In this document: piece by piece, positions 1-8,296 of the stretch
Numbering within the stretch: the stretch's first letter is position 1
Layout: the number at the start of each line of letters is the position of its first letter
Origin: Nitrospira sp.
Lineage (GTDB): Bacteria > Nitrospirota > Nitrospiria > Nitrospirales > Nitrospiraceae
Length of the DNA: 64,000 nt
Direction of reading: 5' to 3'
NCBI GenBank assembly: GCA_030123605.1
Contig: CP126123.1
Location: 3,018,001-3,082,000 of the forward strand
The notes under the pieces: generated by a model
Told to the model about the DNA's origin: nothing
Seen by the model: the letters and a program-made list of their open reading frames with translations, nothing else
Databases searched by the model: none
Position numbers and translations under genes: made by a program

Positions 1-261
1 TCGTTTCTTGCCGCACCCTGGTTGATTCCTGCCCTCCTTGCCGGCGCCGTGAGTCTGGTGCTGGTCGGTCTGCTCGGTTCAATGGGGCAAGGTGCCGGGT
101 CTGGCCGTCGCAGAGGCGGAGGCCCCTATGATGGAACCTGGTTCAGTACCCAACAGGGTGGATGGGGGTCGGGTGGTCTCGGCGGATCGTTCGGAGGGTC
201 GGATAGTTTCTCGGGCGGTGGCGGAGATTTCGGAGGCGGAGGCGCAAGTGGCGACTGGTAA
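1..261 (+). CDS. TPM-domain (YgcG-like) protein, C-terminal part, 5' end outside window
   Basis: The reading frame is open from the first base, so this is the last 86 residues of a longer protein. It shows one hydrophobic segment (LLAGAVSLVLVGLLGS) followed by a basic patch and a tail made of Gly, Ser and Phe with repeated GGG and a final SGDW. That membrane segment plus glycine-rich tail is typical of the C-terminus of YgcG/TPM-domain membrane proteins, whose folded domain lies on the outer face of the membrane. The next gene is a second TPM-type protein overlapping this stop codon. This matches the common lemA-ygcG-ygcG-like arrangement; lemA would lie upstream, outside the window. The TPM domain itself is not visible here, so the call rests on tail and context. 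Confidence 0.7.
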   Translation, partial: SFLAAPWLIPALLAGAVSLVLVGLLGSMGQGAGSGRRRGGGPYDGTWFSTQQGGWGSGGLGGSFGGSDSFSGGGGDFGGGGASGDW

Positions 262-910
262 TCGGCCGGTTCTCACGACCGAGGAACGTACGTTGGTCGA
301 GGCGGCGGTGCAGGCGGCGGAGCGGCGGACCAGCGCGGAAATCGTTCCCATGATCGTCGAGCGATCCGGTCTGTACCGCGAGGCCAGACATCGTGCAGGG
401 CTTGTGCTCGCTTTACTGACCTTGACGGCGTTATTGACGGTCGAAAGCGCCTGGCTTCCTTGGGGGTGGCATGCGGCGAATGCAGCCTGGTTGTTGCTTG
501 CGACCGTGGCGGCCTACGCCTTGGGAACGTGGGTCGGGACCTGGTCTCCGATCATCCGGCTCCTCACCTCCCGCGAGCGCATGCATCAGAAGGTGCGGCT
601 GCGGGCGGAACGGGCCTTCGTCCAGCACGGCATTGCGCGGACTCGGGAGCGTATCGGGGTGCTGGTGATGCTGTCGCTGCTTGAACGGCAGGTCTATGTG
701 ATAGCCGACCGGTCTTTGCGGGAACGGATCTCGAGCGACCAGTGGCAGGACGTGGTCGCCGTCGTCGTCGAACGGATGAAGGCGGGCGATCTCGCCGGAG
801 GCCTGTGCCGAGGAATCGAGGCCGGCGGGGCCCTCCTCGCTCGCGCCTGTCCTCACGGCAATGGCGACAACCAGAACGAGCTGCCGAATGAGGTGATTCA
901 GAACCCTTGA
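248..910 (+). CDS. TPM-domain membrane protein
   Basis: 220 residues from a GTG that overlaps the stop of the preceding gene; the purine-rich GGAGGCGGAGG just upstream serves as ribosome binding site. An open frame extends further upstream but would read through the previous gene's glycine repeats. The N-terminal part (LTTEERTLVEAAVQAAERRTSAEIVPMIVE, split around residues 10-40) resembles the start of TPM/Psb32 domains. Two hydrophobic segments lie near residues 50-95. The region near residues 135-195 (RERIGVLVMLSLLERQVYVIAD, then a DQWQDVV helix) is the usual end of the TPM fold. Translational coupling suggests joint action with the upstream protein. Exact function is unknown; some family members are linked to envelope maintenance. 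Confidence 0.75.
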   Translation: MATGNRPVLTTEERTLVEAAVQAAERRTSAEIVPMIVERSGLYREARHRAGLVLALLTLTALLTVESAWLPWGWHAANAAWLLLATVAAYALGTWVGTWSPIIRLLTSRERMHQKVRLRAERAFVQHGIARTRERIGVLVMLSLLERQVYVIADRSLRERISSDQWQDVVAVVVERMKAGDLAGGLCRGIEAGGALLARACPHGNGDNQNELPNEVIQNP

Positions 911-931
911 CGCTCCCCTCTCGCCGGACCA

Positions 932-960
932 TGGACGCCTCCTCGCGGTTTCGCTACAAT
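932..960 (+). promoter_or_regulatory. Probable sigma-70 promoter of murJ, near-leaderless
   Basis: TGGACG at 932-937 (4 of 6 matches to TTGACA), 17-bp spacer, and TACAAT at 955-960. Transcription would start about seven bases later, next to or at the murJ ATG at 968, leaving almost no leader and no Shine-Dalgarno. Confidence 0.5.
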
Positions 961-967
961 CCGGTTA

Positions 968-2596
968 ATGTCCGATCCCTCCGTTTCCGTTGAACCATCT
1001 CGACCAGTGCCGGACGAAACCCATTCCGTCGTCAAGGCGGCCGGTCTCATCGGCGTCGCCACTTTTTCCAGCCGTATTCTCGGTTTCGTCCGGGACATGG
1101 TGTTGGCGAGACTCTTCGGGGCGACCCCGGCGGCCGATGCCTTCTTTGTCGCCTATCGCATTCCCAATCTGTTGCGAGAACTGTTCGCCGAAGGGTCGAT
1201 GTCCGCTGCCTTCATCCCGGTCTTCACCGAGTACCACACCCTCAAGACCAAACGTGATGCCTGGGAACTGGCCAGCGCCACTTTCACGACGTTGCTGACC
1301 ATTGTGACGGCCGTGACGCTGCTCGGTATCCTTGCAGCGCCGGGCATCGTCTGGCTGCTCGCACCGGGTTTTCATGACAATTCCGACAAGCTGGCGCTGA
1401 CCACTCTGCTGACCCGCGTGATGTTTCCCTACCTGCTGTTCATCAGCCTGGCCGCCCTGGCGATGGGGATTCTGAACTCCCTGCGGGCCTTTGCGGCGCC
1501 GGCCTTCTCGCCGGTCTTTTTCAATATCTTCACCATCGGTTGTGCCTTGTTCCTCTCTCCCCTGTTGCCGGAGCCGATCATCGGCGTGGCGATCGGCATC
1601 GTGGCCGGCGGCGTCGCGCAGTTTCTGATGCAGCTTCCGGGCTTGAAGGGCTGCGGCATGTTGTTCGGCCTTCGTTTTCAACCGGCCCATCCAGGCGTGA
1701 AACGAATCGGCCTGCTGATGGTCCCTTCATTGCTGGGGCTGTCGGTGACGCAAATCAACATCACCGTGAGCACGATCCTCGCGTCCTATTTTTCCGGCGG
1801 ACCCACCTACTTGTTTTACGGCATGCGGCTCATCCAGTTTCCGCTCGGCATTTTCGGCGTGGCGCTGGCTACGGCCATTTTGCCGACGCTTTCAGCCCAG
1901 GCGGCCCGCGGCGCGCTCGATGAATTGCGGAACACGCTCGGCTTCGGTCTCCGGATGATTTTTTTCATTATCCTACCGGCGATGCTGGGCCTGATCCTCC
2001 TGCGGGAACCGATCGTGCACCTGTTTTTCGAGCACGGTTCGTTTACGAAGGCCGATACGTCGGCGACGGCGACGGCGGTGCTTTGTTATGCGGTCGGGTT
2101 GTGGGCCTTTGCGGGGGTACGTATCATCGTCTCCGCGTTTTATTCCATGCAGGATACGAAGACGCCGGCGGTGACCGCGGGAATTGCCGTCGGGGCGAAT
2201 ATTCTCTTGTCCCTCTGGTTGATGACCCTGTTGGATGCAGCGGGATTGGCCTTGGCCACTGCCCTCGCGTCGATGCTCAATGGAAGCATCCTGGTGGCGG
2301 TGCTGCATCGGCGGGTAGGGCGAGTCGATTGGGGGGCCATCGGACGGTCGGCCCTCCGCGTCCTCGCGGCTTCTGTTCCGCTGGTGGTGGTCTGTTGGTG
2401 GGTGGCCGGTGCGTCCGTTTGGATGCAGCAGGGTGAATGGCTGGTGAAGTCCGCCCTCTTGGGCGCCGGGATCGGACTCAGCGTCGTCGGGTATTTCGGC
2501 CTGCATCTCCTGTTCGAGTCCGAGGAATTGGATGTGGTGTCCGGAATGGTGAAACGAAAACTGGGGCGGGTGGCACGAAAATTCGGAGCGGCATGA
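968..2596 (+). CDS. murJ: Lipid II flippase MurJ
   Basis: 542-residue polytopic membrane protein of the MurJ/MviN family, which moves the peptidoglycan precursor lipid II across the cytoplasmic membrane. The N-terminal signature is clear: KAAGLIGVATFSSRILGFVR, then DMVLARLFGA and AADAFFVAYRIPNLLRELFAEG. These are the family's substrate-cavity helices with their conserved basic residues. About fourteen hydrophobic helices follow, and the length fits the family (500-550). The ATG at 968 sits immediately after a TACAAT -10 box, so translation may be leaderless. The ogt stop-start gap is a single base, so murJ, ogt and dtd appear to be co-transcribed. Confidence 0.95.
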   Translation: MSDPSVSVEPSRPVPDETHSVVKAAGLIGVATFSSRILGFVRDMVLARLFGATPAADAFFVAYRIPNLLRELFAEGSMSAAFIPVFTEYHTLKTKRDAWELASATFTTLLTIVTAVTLLGILAAPGIVWLLAPGFHDNSDKLALTTLLTRVMFPYLLFISLAALAMGILNSLRAFAAPAFSPVFFNIFTIGCALFLSPLLPEPIIGVAIGIVAGGVAQFLMQLPGLKGCGMLFGLRFQPAHPGVKRIGLLMVPSLLGLSVTQINITVSTILASYFSGGPTYLFYGMRLIQFPLGIFGVALATAILPTLSAQAARGALDELRNTLGFGLRMIFFIILPAMLGLILLREPIVHLFFEHGSFTKADTSATATAVLCYAVGLWAFAGVRIIVSAFYSMQDTKTPAVTAGIAVGANILLSLWLMTLLDAAGLALATALASMLNGSILVAVLHRRVGRVDWGAIGRSALRVLAASVPLVVVCWWVAGASVWMQQGEWLVKSALLGAGIGLSVVGYFGLHLLFESEELDVVSGMVKRKLGRVARKFGAA

Positions 2597-2597
2597 C

Positions 2598-3104
2598 ATG
2601 ACACAAGCGATCACCTTCAAGGCGCCTTGGGGCTGGATTGAGATCGCGGCAAGCGAGGAGGGCCTCACCTCCATCGACCTCTCCCCCTCGAACCGACGAG
2701 CATTCCCTCGACAGGGGCAGGCCGTAGAGAATGGCACGGTCGCGGCCCTGTTGGCCGAGGCACAGAGGCAACTCTTGGACTATCTCGATGGCAGGCGTCG
2801 TGAGTTTTCCCTGCCGGTGGACCTGTCCGCCGGTACTCCGTTTCAACGGAAAGTCTGGAAGGCGATCAGGCAGATTCCCTACGGCCGTGTTCGGTCCTAT
2901 CAATGGGTGGCGACCAAGGTCGGGGGTAAACAGTACGCGAGGGCTGTGGGCATGGCGCTCGGAGCGAATCCGGTGCCGATCGTGATACCCTGCCACAGGA
3001 TCATTGCGCATGACGGCTCGCTGGGAGGTTTTGGTTGCGGCCTGCCGATGAAGCGGCGGCTGCTCAAGCTGGAAGGAACGTTGGCGCAACTCACACTGTC
3101 ATGA
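2598..3104 (+). CDS. ogt: Methylated-DNA--protein-cysteine methyltransferase
   Basis: 168 residues. This suicide enzyme repairs O6-methylguanine by moving the methyl group to its own cysteine. The active site IPCHRII is present near residues 131-137, with the preceding winged-helix segment (FQRKVWKAIRQIPYGRVRSY, arginine finger region) and the trailing GGFGCGLPMKRRLLKLEG. The N-terminal part is short and degenerate, as in Ogt rather than Ada. It starts one base after the murJ stop and its last codons overlap the dtd ATG (ATGA), indicating translational coupling with both neighbours. Confidence 0.93.
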   Translation: MTQAITFKAPWGWIEIAASEEGLTSIDLSPSNRRAFPRQGQAVENGTVAALLAEAQRQLLDYLDGRRREFSLPVDLSAGTPFQRKVWKAIRQIPYGRVRSYQWVATKVGGKQYARAVGMALGANPVPIVIPCHRIIAHDGSLGGFGCGLPMKRRLLKLEGTLAQLTLS

Positions 3105-3550
3105 AAGCCGTTCTTCAGCGTGTCACCAAAGCATCGGTCGAGGTGGATGGAACCATCGTCGGTCGGATCGGGGCCGGCCTCCTGGTCTTCTTGGGCGTGG
3201 CGAAGGGTGACGAAGAGCGCGACCTGCTCTATCTCATCGAGAAGATCAGGACGCTCCGTATCTTCGGCGACGATCAGGGCAGGATGAACCGCACCGTGAC
3301 CGATGTCGGTGGGGCGCTGTTGCTGGTTTCGCAATTCACCCTGCTCGGCGATACCACGAAGGGTCGCAGGCCGGGGTTCGATCAGGCCGCTCCGCCGGAC
3401 GAAGCCCGCGCTTGGTATGAGCAGGCGGCGAGCCGATTACGGGCCGCCGGCTTGGTTGTGGAGACCGGCCGTTTCGGGGCGCACATGCAGGTGGAGTTAC
3501 TCAACGATGGTCCCGTGACGTTTCTCCTGGACAGCAAGCATGGATCCTAA
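3101..3550 (+). CDS. dtd: D-aminoacyl-tRNA deacylase
   Basis: 149 residues from the ATG inside the ATGA overlap with ogt; the frame is open further upstream but only through ogt. The protein begins MKAVLQRVTKASVEVDG, the hallmark start of Dtd. It also has the SQFTLLGDTTKGRRPGF segment and the NDGPVTFLLDS end that contribute the Gly-cisPro chiral proofreading pocket. It hydrolyses D-amino acids (and mischarged glycine) from tRNA. Length agrees with the family (about 145-150). Confidence 0.95.
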   Translation: MKAVLQRVTKASVEVDGTIVGRIGAGLLVFLGVAKGDEERDLLYLIEKIRTLRIFGDDQGRMNRTVTDVGGALLLVSQFTLLGDTTKGRRPGFDQAAPPDEARAWYEQAASRLRAAGLVVETGRFGAHMQVELLNDGPVTFLLDSKHGS

Positions 3551-3607
3551 GCCGCTGCCGTAGTCAAGTCTCCGGCGCAGGTACCGATAGAGACAGAGGG
3601 AGAAAGG

Positions 3608-3636
3608 TCGATGGTTCGCAAGTAGTCTGCTATACT
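3608..3636 (+). promoter_or_regulatory. Possible sigma-70 promoter for the 188-aa hypothetical
   Basis: TATACT at 3631-3636 is a strong -10 match. At 17 bp spacing the -35 position reads TCGATG (3608-3613), only 3 of 6, so the -35 is weak. The leader to the ATG at 3673 would be about 30 bases. Confidence 0.35.
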
Positions 3637-3672
3637 ACTTTTCAATGGGCAGGGATTGCCCGGGAGGTGGCG

Positions 3673-4239
3673 ATGGGAAGTCCCGTTCCGCGCAGCCATC
3701 CACTCCGTCAATTGTTCGGCACGTTGACCGAGAAGAGCTTTACCGAACACCTCGGCTGGCCCGATCTCAACGTGACCGACTATGTCTCCAATCTGCTCGT
3801 CGAATTTTCCCACACGGACCAACTCTACAAGATCCACGATCGGCAGGACCGTCCGGTCGATTCGGTGGTCGAGATGCTGTTCGAATCCGAGGTGCTCTTG
3901 GAGGCGCAATCGTTCGACCGTGAACGCGAAGTCCATCGGCATATCGGCGACTTTACGCTCTTTATGACGGGGTTGTTCCCCGAATATCTCCGCCGCCTCA
4001 AGACGGCGGGCCTCATCTATCACAAGGATTTTCTGGTGGATTATGTGAAGACCGGCAAACGGTCCTATGGGCTGGTGGCCGAATACGGGGGCTACGATCC
4101 GGAGCAGGACTCTCCGCTGTTCCGAAAGCTGTCCGAAAATTTCGAACTCTGCGTGACCGGCTTGGGATTTGTCCGTTGTGACTTGGACCGCATGCAAGAT
4201 CCCGCCTACCGCCGCGTCAAGAATCTTCTGCTCAATTGA
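3673..4239 (+). CDS. Conserved hypothetical protein, 188 aa
   Basis: The start ATG is preceded by GGGAGG at 5-bp spacing; a GTG two codons earlier is less likely. The protein is soluble with no signal peptide or membrane segment. It is rich in aromatic and acidic residues (HLGWPDLNVTDYVSNLLVEF, later LFMTGLFPEYLRRLKTAG and DFLVDYVKTGKRSYGL). No catalytic motif is recognised. The helical layout and the FYLRRL/YVKTGKRSY segment suggest an all-alpha fold, but I cannot name a family. The last codon overlaps the TTG start of the isoaspartyl peptidase gene (TTGA), so the two are translationally coupled. Confidence 0.8.
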   Translation: MGSPVPRSHPLRQLFGTLTEKSFTEHLGWPDLNVTDYVSNLLVEFSHTDQLYKIHDRQDRPVDSVVEMLFESEVLLEAQSFDREREVHRHIGDFTLFMTGLFPEYLRRLKTAGLIYHKDFLVDYVKTGKRSYGLVAEYGGYDPEQDSPLFRKLSENFELCVTGLGFVRCDLDRMQDPAYRRVKNLLLN

Positions 4240-5174
4240 AACGATCGCGACCGATTCTGCTCATCCACGGTGGCGCAGGACGCCGCGCCATGACCGTCGC
4301 GCAAGCGGCCTGCATCGAGTCCGCGCTGACCCACGGGCATCGGTCGCTCATGGCCGGTGAACCGGCGCTTTCGGCGGTCGAGGCAGCGATCGGCCTGTTG
4401 GAACAATCGGGACTCTTCAATGCGGGGCGAGGGTCGAACCGCCAGCTCGATGGGGTACGCCGGATGGATGCGTCGATCATGGAGGGGCGCGATCTGCGGG
4501 CAGGGGCCGTGGCTTCCATCGAGGGCATCGTCCATCCTATTTCCGCGGCACGTTTGGTCATGGAGAAGACCGCGCATGTGCTCTTGGTCGGGCGATCGGC
4601 TTCTCTGTTTGCACGGTATTTTGGGCTGGAACGGATCACGCGCGACGCTGGATTGCGAAGGAAACTGCCGCAGCAGGGCGTGCGGCGCTCGGCGTTGCGG
4701 GAGACGCTCCGGTTGCATCGGGCGATCATGCAGGCCGGACGTCTTCATGCACGGACTCTCGGCAAAGAAACGGTGGGAGCGGTGGCATTGGATCGCGCAG
4801 GAACGGTAGCGGCGGGAGCCTCGACCGGCGGGATCGATGTCATGTTGCCCGGTCGAGTCGGCGATACGCCCTTGATCGGTTGTGGCGTCTATGCGGACAA
4901 CGAATCGGGAGCTGTTTCGATGACGGGTTTGGGAGAGAGCATCATGCGGGTGGCCGTGGCCAAGGAGATCACCGATCTGCTGGCGAGCGGAGTCAGTCCG
5001 GTCTTGTCGGCCAAGCGAGTGTTGCGGAAGGTCGTGGATCGCGTTCAAGGAGCAGCGGGGCTGTTGGTCTTGTCCCCGGATGGTCGTTTCGCGATCAGAC
5101 ACAGCACGCCGCACATGGCGGCGGGATTTGTCGGCCACGACGGGCGGCCTGTCGTGCAAGGCCGGTTTGCGTAG
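4236..5174 (+). CDS. Isoaspartyl peptidase/L-asparaginase (T2 Ntn-hydrolase)
   Basis: 312 residues. Begins PILLIHGGAG, the glycine loop typical of plant-type asparaginases. FNAGRGSN (about 61-68) and MDASIMEGRDLRAGAVAS follow. The autocleavage site is at residues 178-180 (E-T-V, within KETVGAVALD), where Thr179 becomes the N-terminal nucleophile of the beta subunit. AAGASTGGI and GCGVYADNESGAVSMTGLGE complete the substrate pocket. The enzyme hydrolyses isoaspartyl dipeptides and asparagine. The start is TTG overlapping the upstream stop. Confidence 0.88.
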   Translation: MKRSRPILLIHGGAGRRAMTVAQAACIESALTHGHRSLMAGEPALSAVEAAIGLLEQSGLFNAGRGSNRQLDGVRRMDASIMEGRDLRAGAVASIEGIVHPISAARLVMEKTAHVLLVGRSASLFARYFGLERITRDAGLRRKLPQQGVRRSALRETLRLHRAIMQAGRLHARTLGKETVGAVALDRAGTVAAGASTGGIDVMLPGRVGDTPLIGCGVYADNESGAVSMTGLGESIMRVAVAKEITDLLASGVSPVLSAKRVLRKVVDRVQGAAGLLVLSPDGRFAIRHSTPHMAAGFVGHDGRPVVQGRFA

Positions 5175-5214
5175 ACGAAGGCGGACTTGATACAGTGACG
5201 TGAGGCGCCACGTC

Positions 5215-5643
5215 ATGCCGACTCTTTTTCACCTCGCATTCCCTGTTCACGACCTTGCTGCCGCCAAGCACTTTTATGTCGACGGCCTGGGTTGTGTGCT
5301 GGGCCGGGAATCTTCCAAGGCCGTCACCCTCGGACTCGCCGGGCATCAATTGGTCGCCCACTTGGCCGCCGAACCGACCGTTCTTCAGAAAGGCATCTAT
5401 CCCCGTCATTTCGGACTCGTGTTGACCCTGGAGGAAGAGTGGCAGGCCTTGGCCGATCGCGCGAAGGCCAAGGGGTTGTCCTTCTATCAACAGCCTCGGA
5501 GGCGGTTCGCCGGCACGCCGATCGAGCACCTGACGTTCTTCCTGGAAGACCCCTCTCACAATCTTCTTGAATTCAAACATTATCTCCGCGAGTCGGCGAT
5601 CTTCGGGGAACGGGACTTCACGGCAGTCGGGGATACGGAATAG
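5215..5643 (+). CDS. VOC-family (glyoxalase/dioxygenase fold) protein
   Basis: 142 residues from an ATG with GAGG about nine bases upstream; an earlier in-frame GTG at 5200 is possible. The vicinal-oxygen-chelate fold is suggested by the opening FHLAFPVHDLAAAKHFYVDGLG, with a potential metal His. The second half has the characteristic ending HLTFFLEDPSHNLLEFKHY with a Glu ligand. HFGLVLTLEEEWQAL supplies another possible ligand. Family members include glyoxalases, dioxygenases and resistance proteins, so the substrate cannot be told. It stands alone, convergent with mtgA. Confidence 0.8.
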   Translation: MPTLFHLAFPVHDLAAAKHFYVDGLGCVLGRESSKAVTLGLAGHQLVAHLAAEPTVLQKGIYPRHFGLVLTLEEEWQALADRAKAKGLSFYQQPRRRFAGTPIEHLTFFLEDPSHNLLEFKHYLRESAIFGERDFTAVGDTE

Positions 5644-5645
5644 GC

Positions 5646-6470
5646 TTAGTCAGTTGCCGATGGTCTGTGTACGGCGAGATCTTCAACAGCCTCGCTGGAG
5701 AGTGACGGTTCTGCGTCGGCCGGGCGTGGTGTACGAGAAAGGGTGACCGGCCGCTTACCGTTGCCTCGTTCCAGCCAGCGGATGATGTGGTGCTGCCGTC
5801 GGTTCAGGTAGGCGGTGTGGCGGATGGGATCATAACGTCGTGGTGAAGGCAGAATTGCCGCCAGAAGGGCCGCTTCGTCGATCGTCAGGTCTTTGGCAGA
5901 TTTTCCGAAATGGTGCCGCGCTGCCGCTTCGGCGCCGAATACCCCCTGTCCCCACTCGGCGACGTTCAGATATAGTTCCAGGATCCGCTCCTTCGTCAAG
6001 TGATGTTCCAGGGAGCGGGTGATCAGGGCTTCCCGGGCTTTGCGCAAGAGCGAGCGCTCCGACGAGAGGTACAGGTTTTTCGCGAGTTGCTGGGTGATGG
6101 TGCTTCCTCCCCGTTTGAACTCGCCGACCTCCAGGTTGTACAGCGCGGCATCCTTGATGCCTTCCCAATCGAATCCTTCGTGGGCGAAGAACGAGGCATC
6201 CTCTGCCGCCACGACCGCCCGTTGCAGCGCGGGAGCGATCCGTCCCAATGGAACCCAGACGAATTGCGTACGCAGGGTGCGGCCCTGCTCCTTGGCCTGT
6301 GCCCGCCGCGCTTCCATCAGGGCCGTCTCCGTCGGGTGGTGCTTGACCAGATGCGCCACGTCGGGCAAGGTCGCCAGCCAATACAGGGCCAAGGCTGCCG
6401 CCGGCAGACCGATCAGTACGGTCAGCCAGAACAATATCCGCCCGAACAGACTGCCGGTTGACTTGCGCAT
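5646..6470 (-). CDS. mtgA: Monofunctional biosynthetic peptidoglycan transglycosylase
   Basis: 274 residues, GT51 family; polymerises lipid II into glycan strands at the periplasmic face. One N-terminal transmembrane anchor (residues about 10-32) is followed by the GT51 motifs in order: AAEDASFFAHEGFDWEGI with the catalytic Glu; RGGSTITQQLAKNLYL; RSLEHHLTKERILELYLNVAEWG with the second Glu; and AALLAAILPSPRRYDP. There is no transpeptidase domain, which separates it from class A PBPs. It is about 30 residues longer than E. coli MtgA because of a C-terminal tail. Confidence 0.92.
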   Translation of the reverse strand: MRKSTGSLFGRILFWLTVLIGLPAAALALYWLATLPDVAHLVKHHPTETALMEARRAQAKEQGRTLRTQFVWVPLGRIAPALQRAVVAAEDASFFAHEGFDWEGIKDAALYNLEVGEFKRGGSTITQQLAKNLYLSSERSLLRKAREALITRSLEHHLTKERILELYLNVAEWGQGVFGAEAAARHHFGKSAKDLTIDEAALLAAILPSPRRYDPIRHTAYLNRRQHHIIRWLERGNGKRPVTLSRTPRPADAEPSLSSEAVEDLAVHRPSATD

Positions 6471-6571
6471 TCCCTACACTCTATCTATGAGCGAGCAGAC
6501 TGTCCCGCCGAACCGGTGCCGATCACCGGCGGTGAGGGTACGGTCTGCACGGTGGTTCGGAATCCATTACG

Positions 6572-7174
6572 ATGAAACTACTCAGCGCCGAGTTTATCAA
6601 AAGTTGCGGAGCTCCAGAACAGTTTCCTGCGGACCGGTTGCCGGAGATCGCGTTCGTCGGCCGGTCGAACGTCGGGAAGTCGTCCCTGATCAATTCACTG
6701 CTTCATCGAAAGAAGCTGGCCAAAGTCAGTAAGACCCCGGGGAAAACGCGCGCTGTGAACTTCTTCACGGTTCGGACGTCGGACCCGCACCTCTCCACGC
6801 TGTCGCTGGTGGACCTGCCCGGCTACGGTTATGCCAAGGTCTCGAAAAGTACGCGGGCGCAATGGGGGCCCCTGATCGAGCAGTATCTCACGCAGCGTCA
6901 GACGCTCGGGGCGGTGATTCTGTTGATCGAGGCACGCGTGTGGATGCCGCAGGACGTGACGACGGTGCAGTGGGTCCAGTCCCTCGGGTGCGGCCTCATC
7001 ATCGTGTTGACCAAAGCGGACAAGTTGCGGCGAAGCGAGCGGGAGGCCAGCCTCACCGCAGTGCGGACCGCGTGCGGGTTGAGCCAGGAGGTGCCGATCC
7101 TGTTGTATTCGGCCGACACGCACGAAGGACGGGACGCGCTCTGGGGCGAGATTCGCACGCGGCTTAAAACTTGA
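6572..7174 (+). CDS. engB: Ribosome-biogenesis GTPase EngB (YsxC/YihA)
   Basis: 200 residues. Walker A (G1) is GRSNVGKSS, with a TPGKTRAVNFF switch I region, VDLPGYGYAKVSK (G3, DxxG) and LTKAD (G4). The final SADTHEGRDALW region stands in for G5. EngB assists assembly of the 50S ribosomal subunit. Length is standard. Its 3' end overlaps the 3' end of the convergent SurA-like gene by 11 bp. Confidence 0.95.
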   Translation: MKLLSAEFIKSCGAPEQFPADRLPEIAFVGRSNVGKSSLINSLLHRKKLAKVSKTPGKTRAVNFFTVRTSDPHLSTLSLVDLPGYGYAKVSKSTRAQWGPLIEQYLTQRQTLGAVILLIEARVWMPQDVTTVQWVQSLGCGLIIVLTKADKLRRSEREASLTAVRTACGLSQEVPILLYSADTHEGRDALWGEIRTRLKT

Positions 7175-8186
7175 TCTCGATATAGGCTTTGTTTTTCAGA
7201 TCGGCCATCCAGATCTGGTACTGGTCCTCGGTCTTTTGCTGAAACACGAGCGACTGGATTTCGGCCTTCACCTGCTCGAAGGGGCGGAACTGGCGCGGTT
7301 TCTTATCGTCGACGCGCACGATGTGCAACCCTTCCGGCGTCTCCACGATTCCCGTGATCTCTCCGATTTTCAGGGAGGTCAGCGCCTGTTCCAACGCGGG
7401 AATCAACTCGCCCTGACGCACTAACCCCAATCGTCCGCCGCGCGCGGCATCCGCTCCATCGGAAAAACGCAACGCCAGTTCCTCGAACGATTCGCCCTGT
7501 TTCAAGGTCGCCAGCAGGGCCTCGGCCCGTCCCTGGGCGACGGAGAGGTCGTCCGGGTTGCGAGGTTTGATCAGGATCTGACTCAGTTGATATTCCTCCG
7601 GGTAGGCGAAACGATCCCGGTGCTCCTCGTAGTACCGTTTCATCTCCGAGGTCGCCACCATGATGACGCCGCGGACCTCCCGATCGACGACGCGCATCAA
7701 GGTCAGTTGTTCGCGGACGTTTCTGGTGGTGTTGGGATCGGCGCCATCGATCTGCTCACCCTGCTTCTTCATCTCCGCCACGGCCTGTACGACTTCCTGG
7801 TCAGACACATCCAGGCCCTTGTTCTTGGCGGCCTGAAGTTGCAGTTTGCGTTCGATCATCTTCGTGACGGCCATCGCTTCGGCGGCTTTCAGGCGCCGTT
7901 CCAACTCTTCCCCCTTATAGAGTTTGCGGAGTCGCTCTTGATCGGACAGAAGGTCGCGCTTCAGCTCCGACAGCATGATGAGGTCTTTGTTGACGACCGC
8001 CACGATACGGTCTTCCAGCTTCGCGGCTTCCCCGGAGAGGGTCGGGACGAGGCTCAGCCAGAACCACAGCAACAGCCAACCGACCGCCGGCCTGCCGTCT
8101 GGTGCGTGGGGTGCCCGCCTTCGGAAGCAGGAGAAGAACCGTAGGATGGCGCGGCCTGTTGTCGGGACGATGGGTTGGGCGTTCAT
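7164..8186 (-). CDS. SurA-like peptidyl-prolyl isomerase
   Basis: 340 residues from the ATG at 8186; the frame is open 19 codons further but those codons lack family features. A hydrophobic signal segment near residues 35-52 (WLLLWFWLSLVPTLSG) precedes the SurA N-domain opening EDRIVAVVNKDLIMLSELKRDL. A single parvulin (PpiC) domain follows, with YQLSQILIKP, RFSDGADAARGGRLGLVRQGELIP and VETPEGLHIVRV. E. coli SurA has two parvulin domains, so this is the shorter form. It is a probable periplasmic chaperone for outer-membrane proteins. It is last in a run hldE-mfd-ppiC-surA, 110 bp after the lipoprotein isomerase. Confidence 0.85.
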   Translation of the reverse strand: MNAQPIVPTTGRAILRFFSCFRRRAPHAPDGRPAVGWLLLWFWLSLVPTLSGEAAKLEDRIVAVVNKDLIMLSELKRDLLSDQERLRKLYKGEELERRLKAAEAMAVTKMIERKLQLQAAKNKGLDVSDQEVVQAVAEMKKQGEQIDGADPNTTRNVREQLTLMRVVDREVRGVIMVATSEMKRYYEEHRDRFAYPEEYQLSQILIKPRNPDDLSVAQGRAEALLATLKQGESFEELALRFSDGADAARGGRLGLVRQGELIPALEQALTSLKIGEITGIVETPEGLHIVRVDDKKPRQFRPFEQVKAEIQSLVFQQKTEDQYQIWMADLKNKAYIEIKF

Positions 8187-8296
8187 GGAGTTGGTGGAAT
8201 TGTACACAATCGGCGGTGCAGAAAGGGAGCGCTCAAGAGGCAAAAAAGACCGCAGGGTTGAGCGGGAGGGGACGCAGGAGCGGGATGGACGGACGA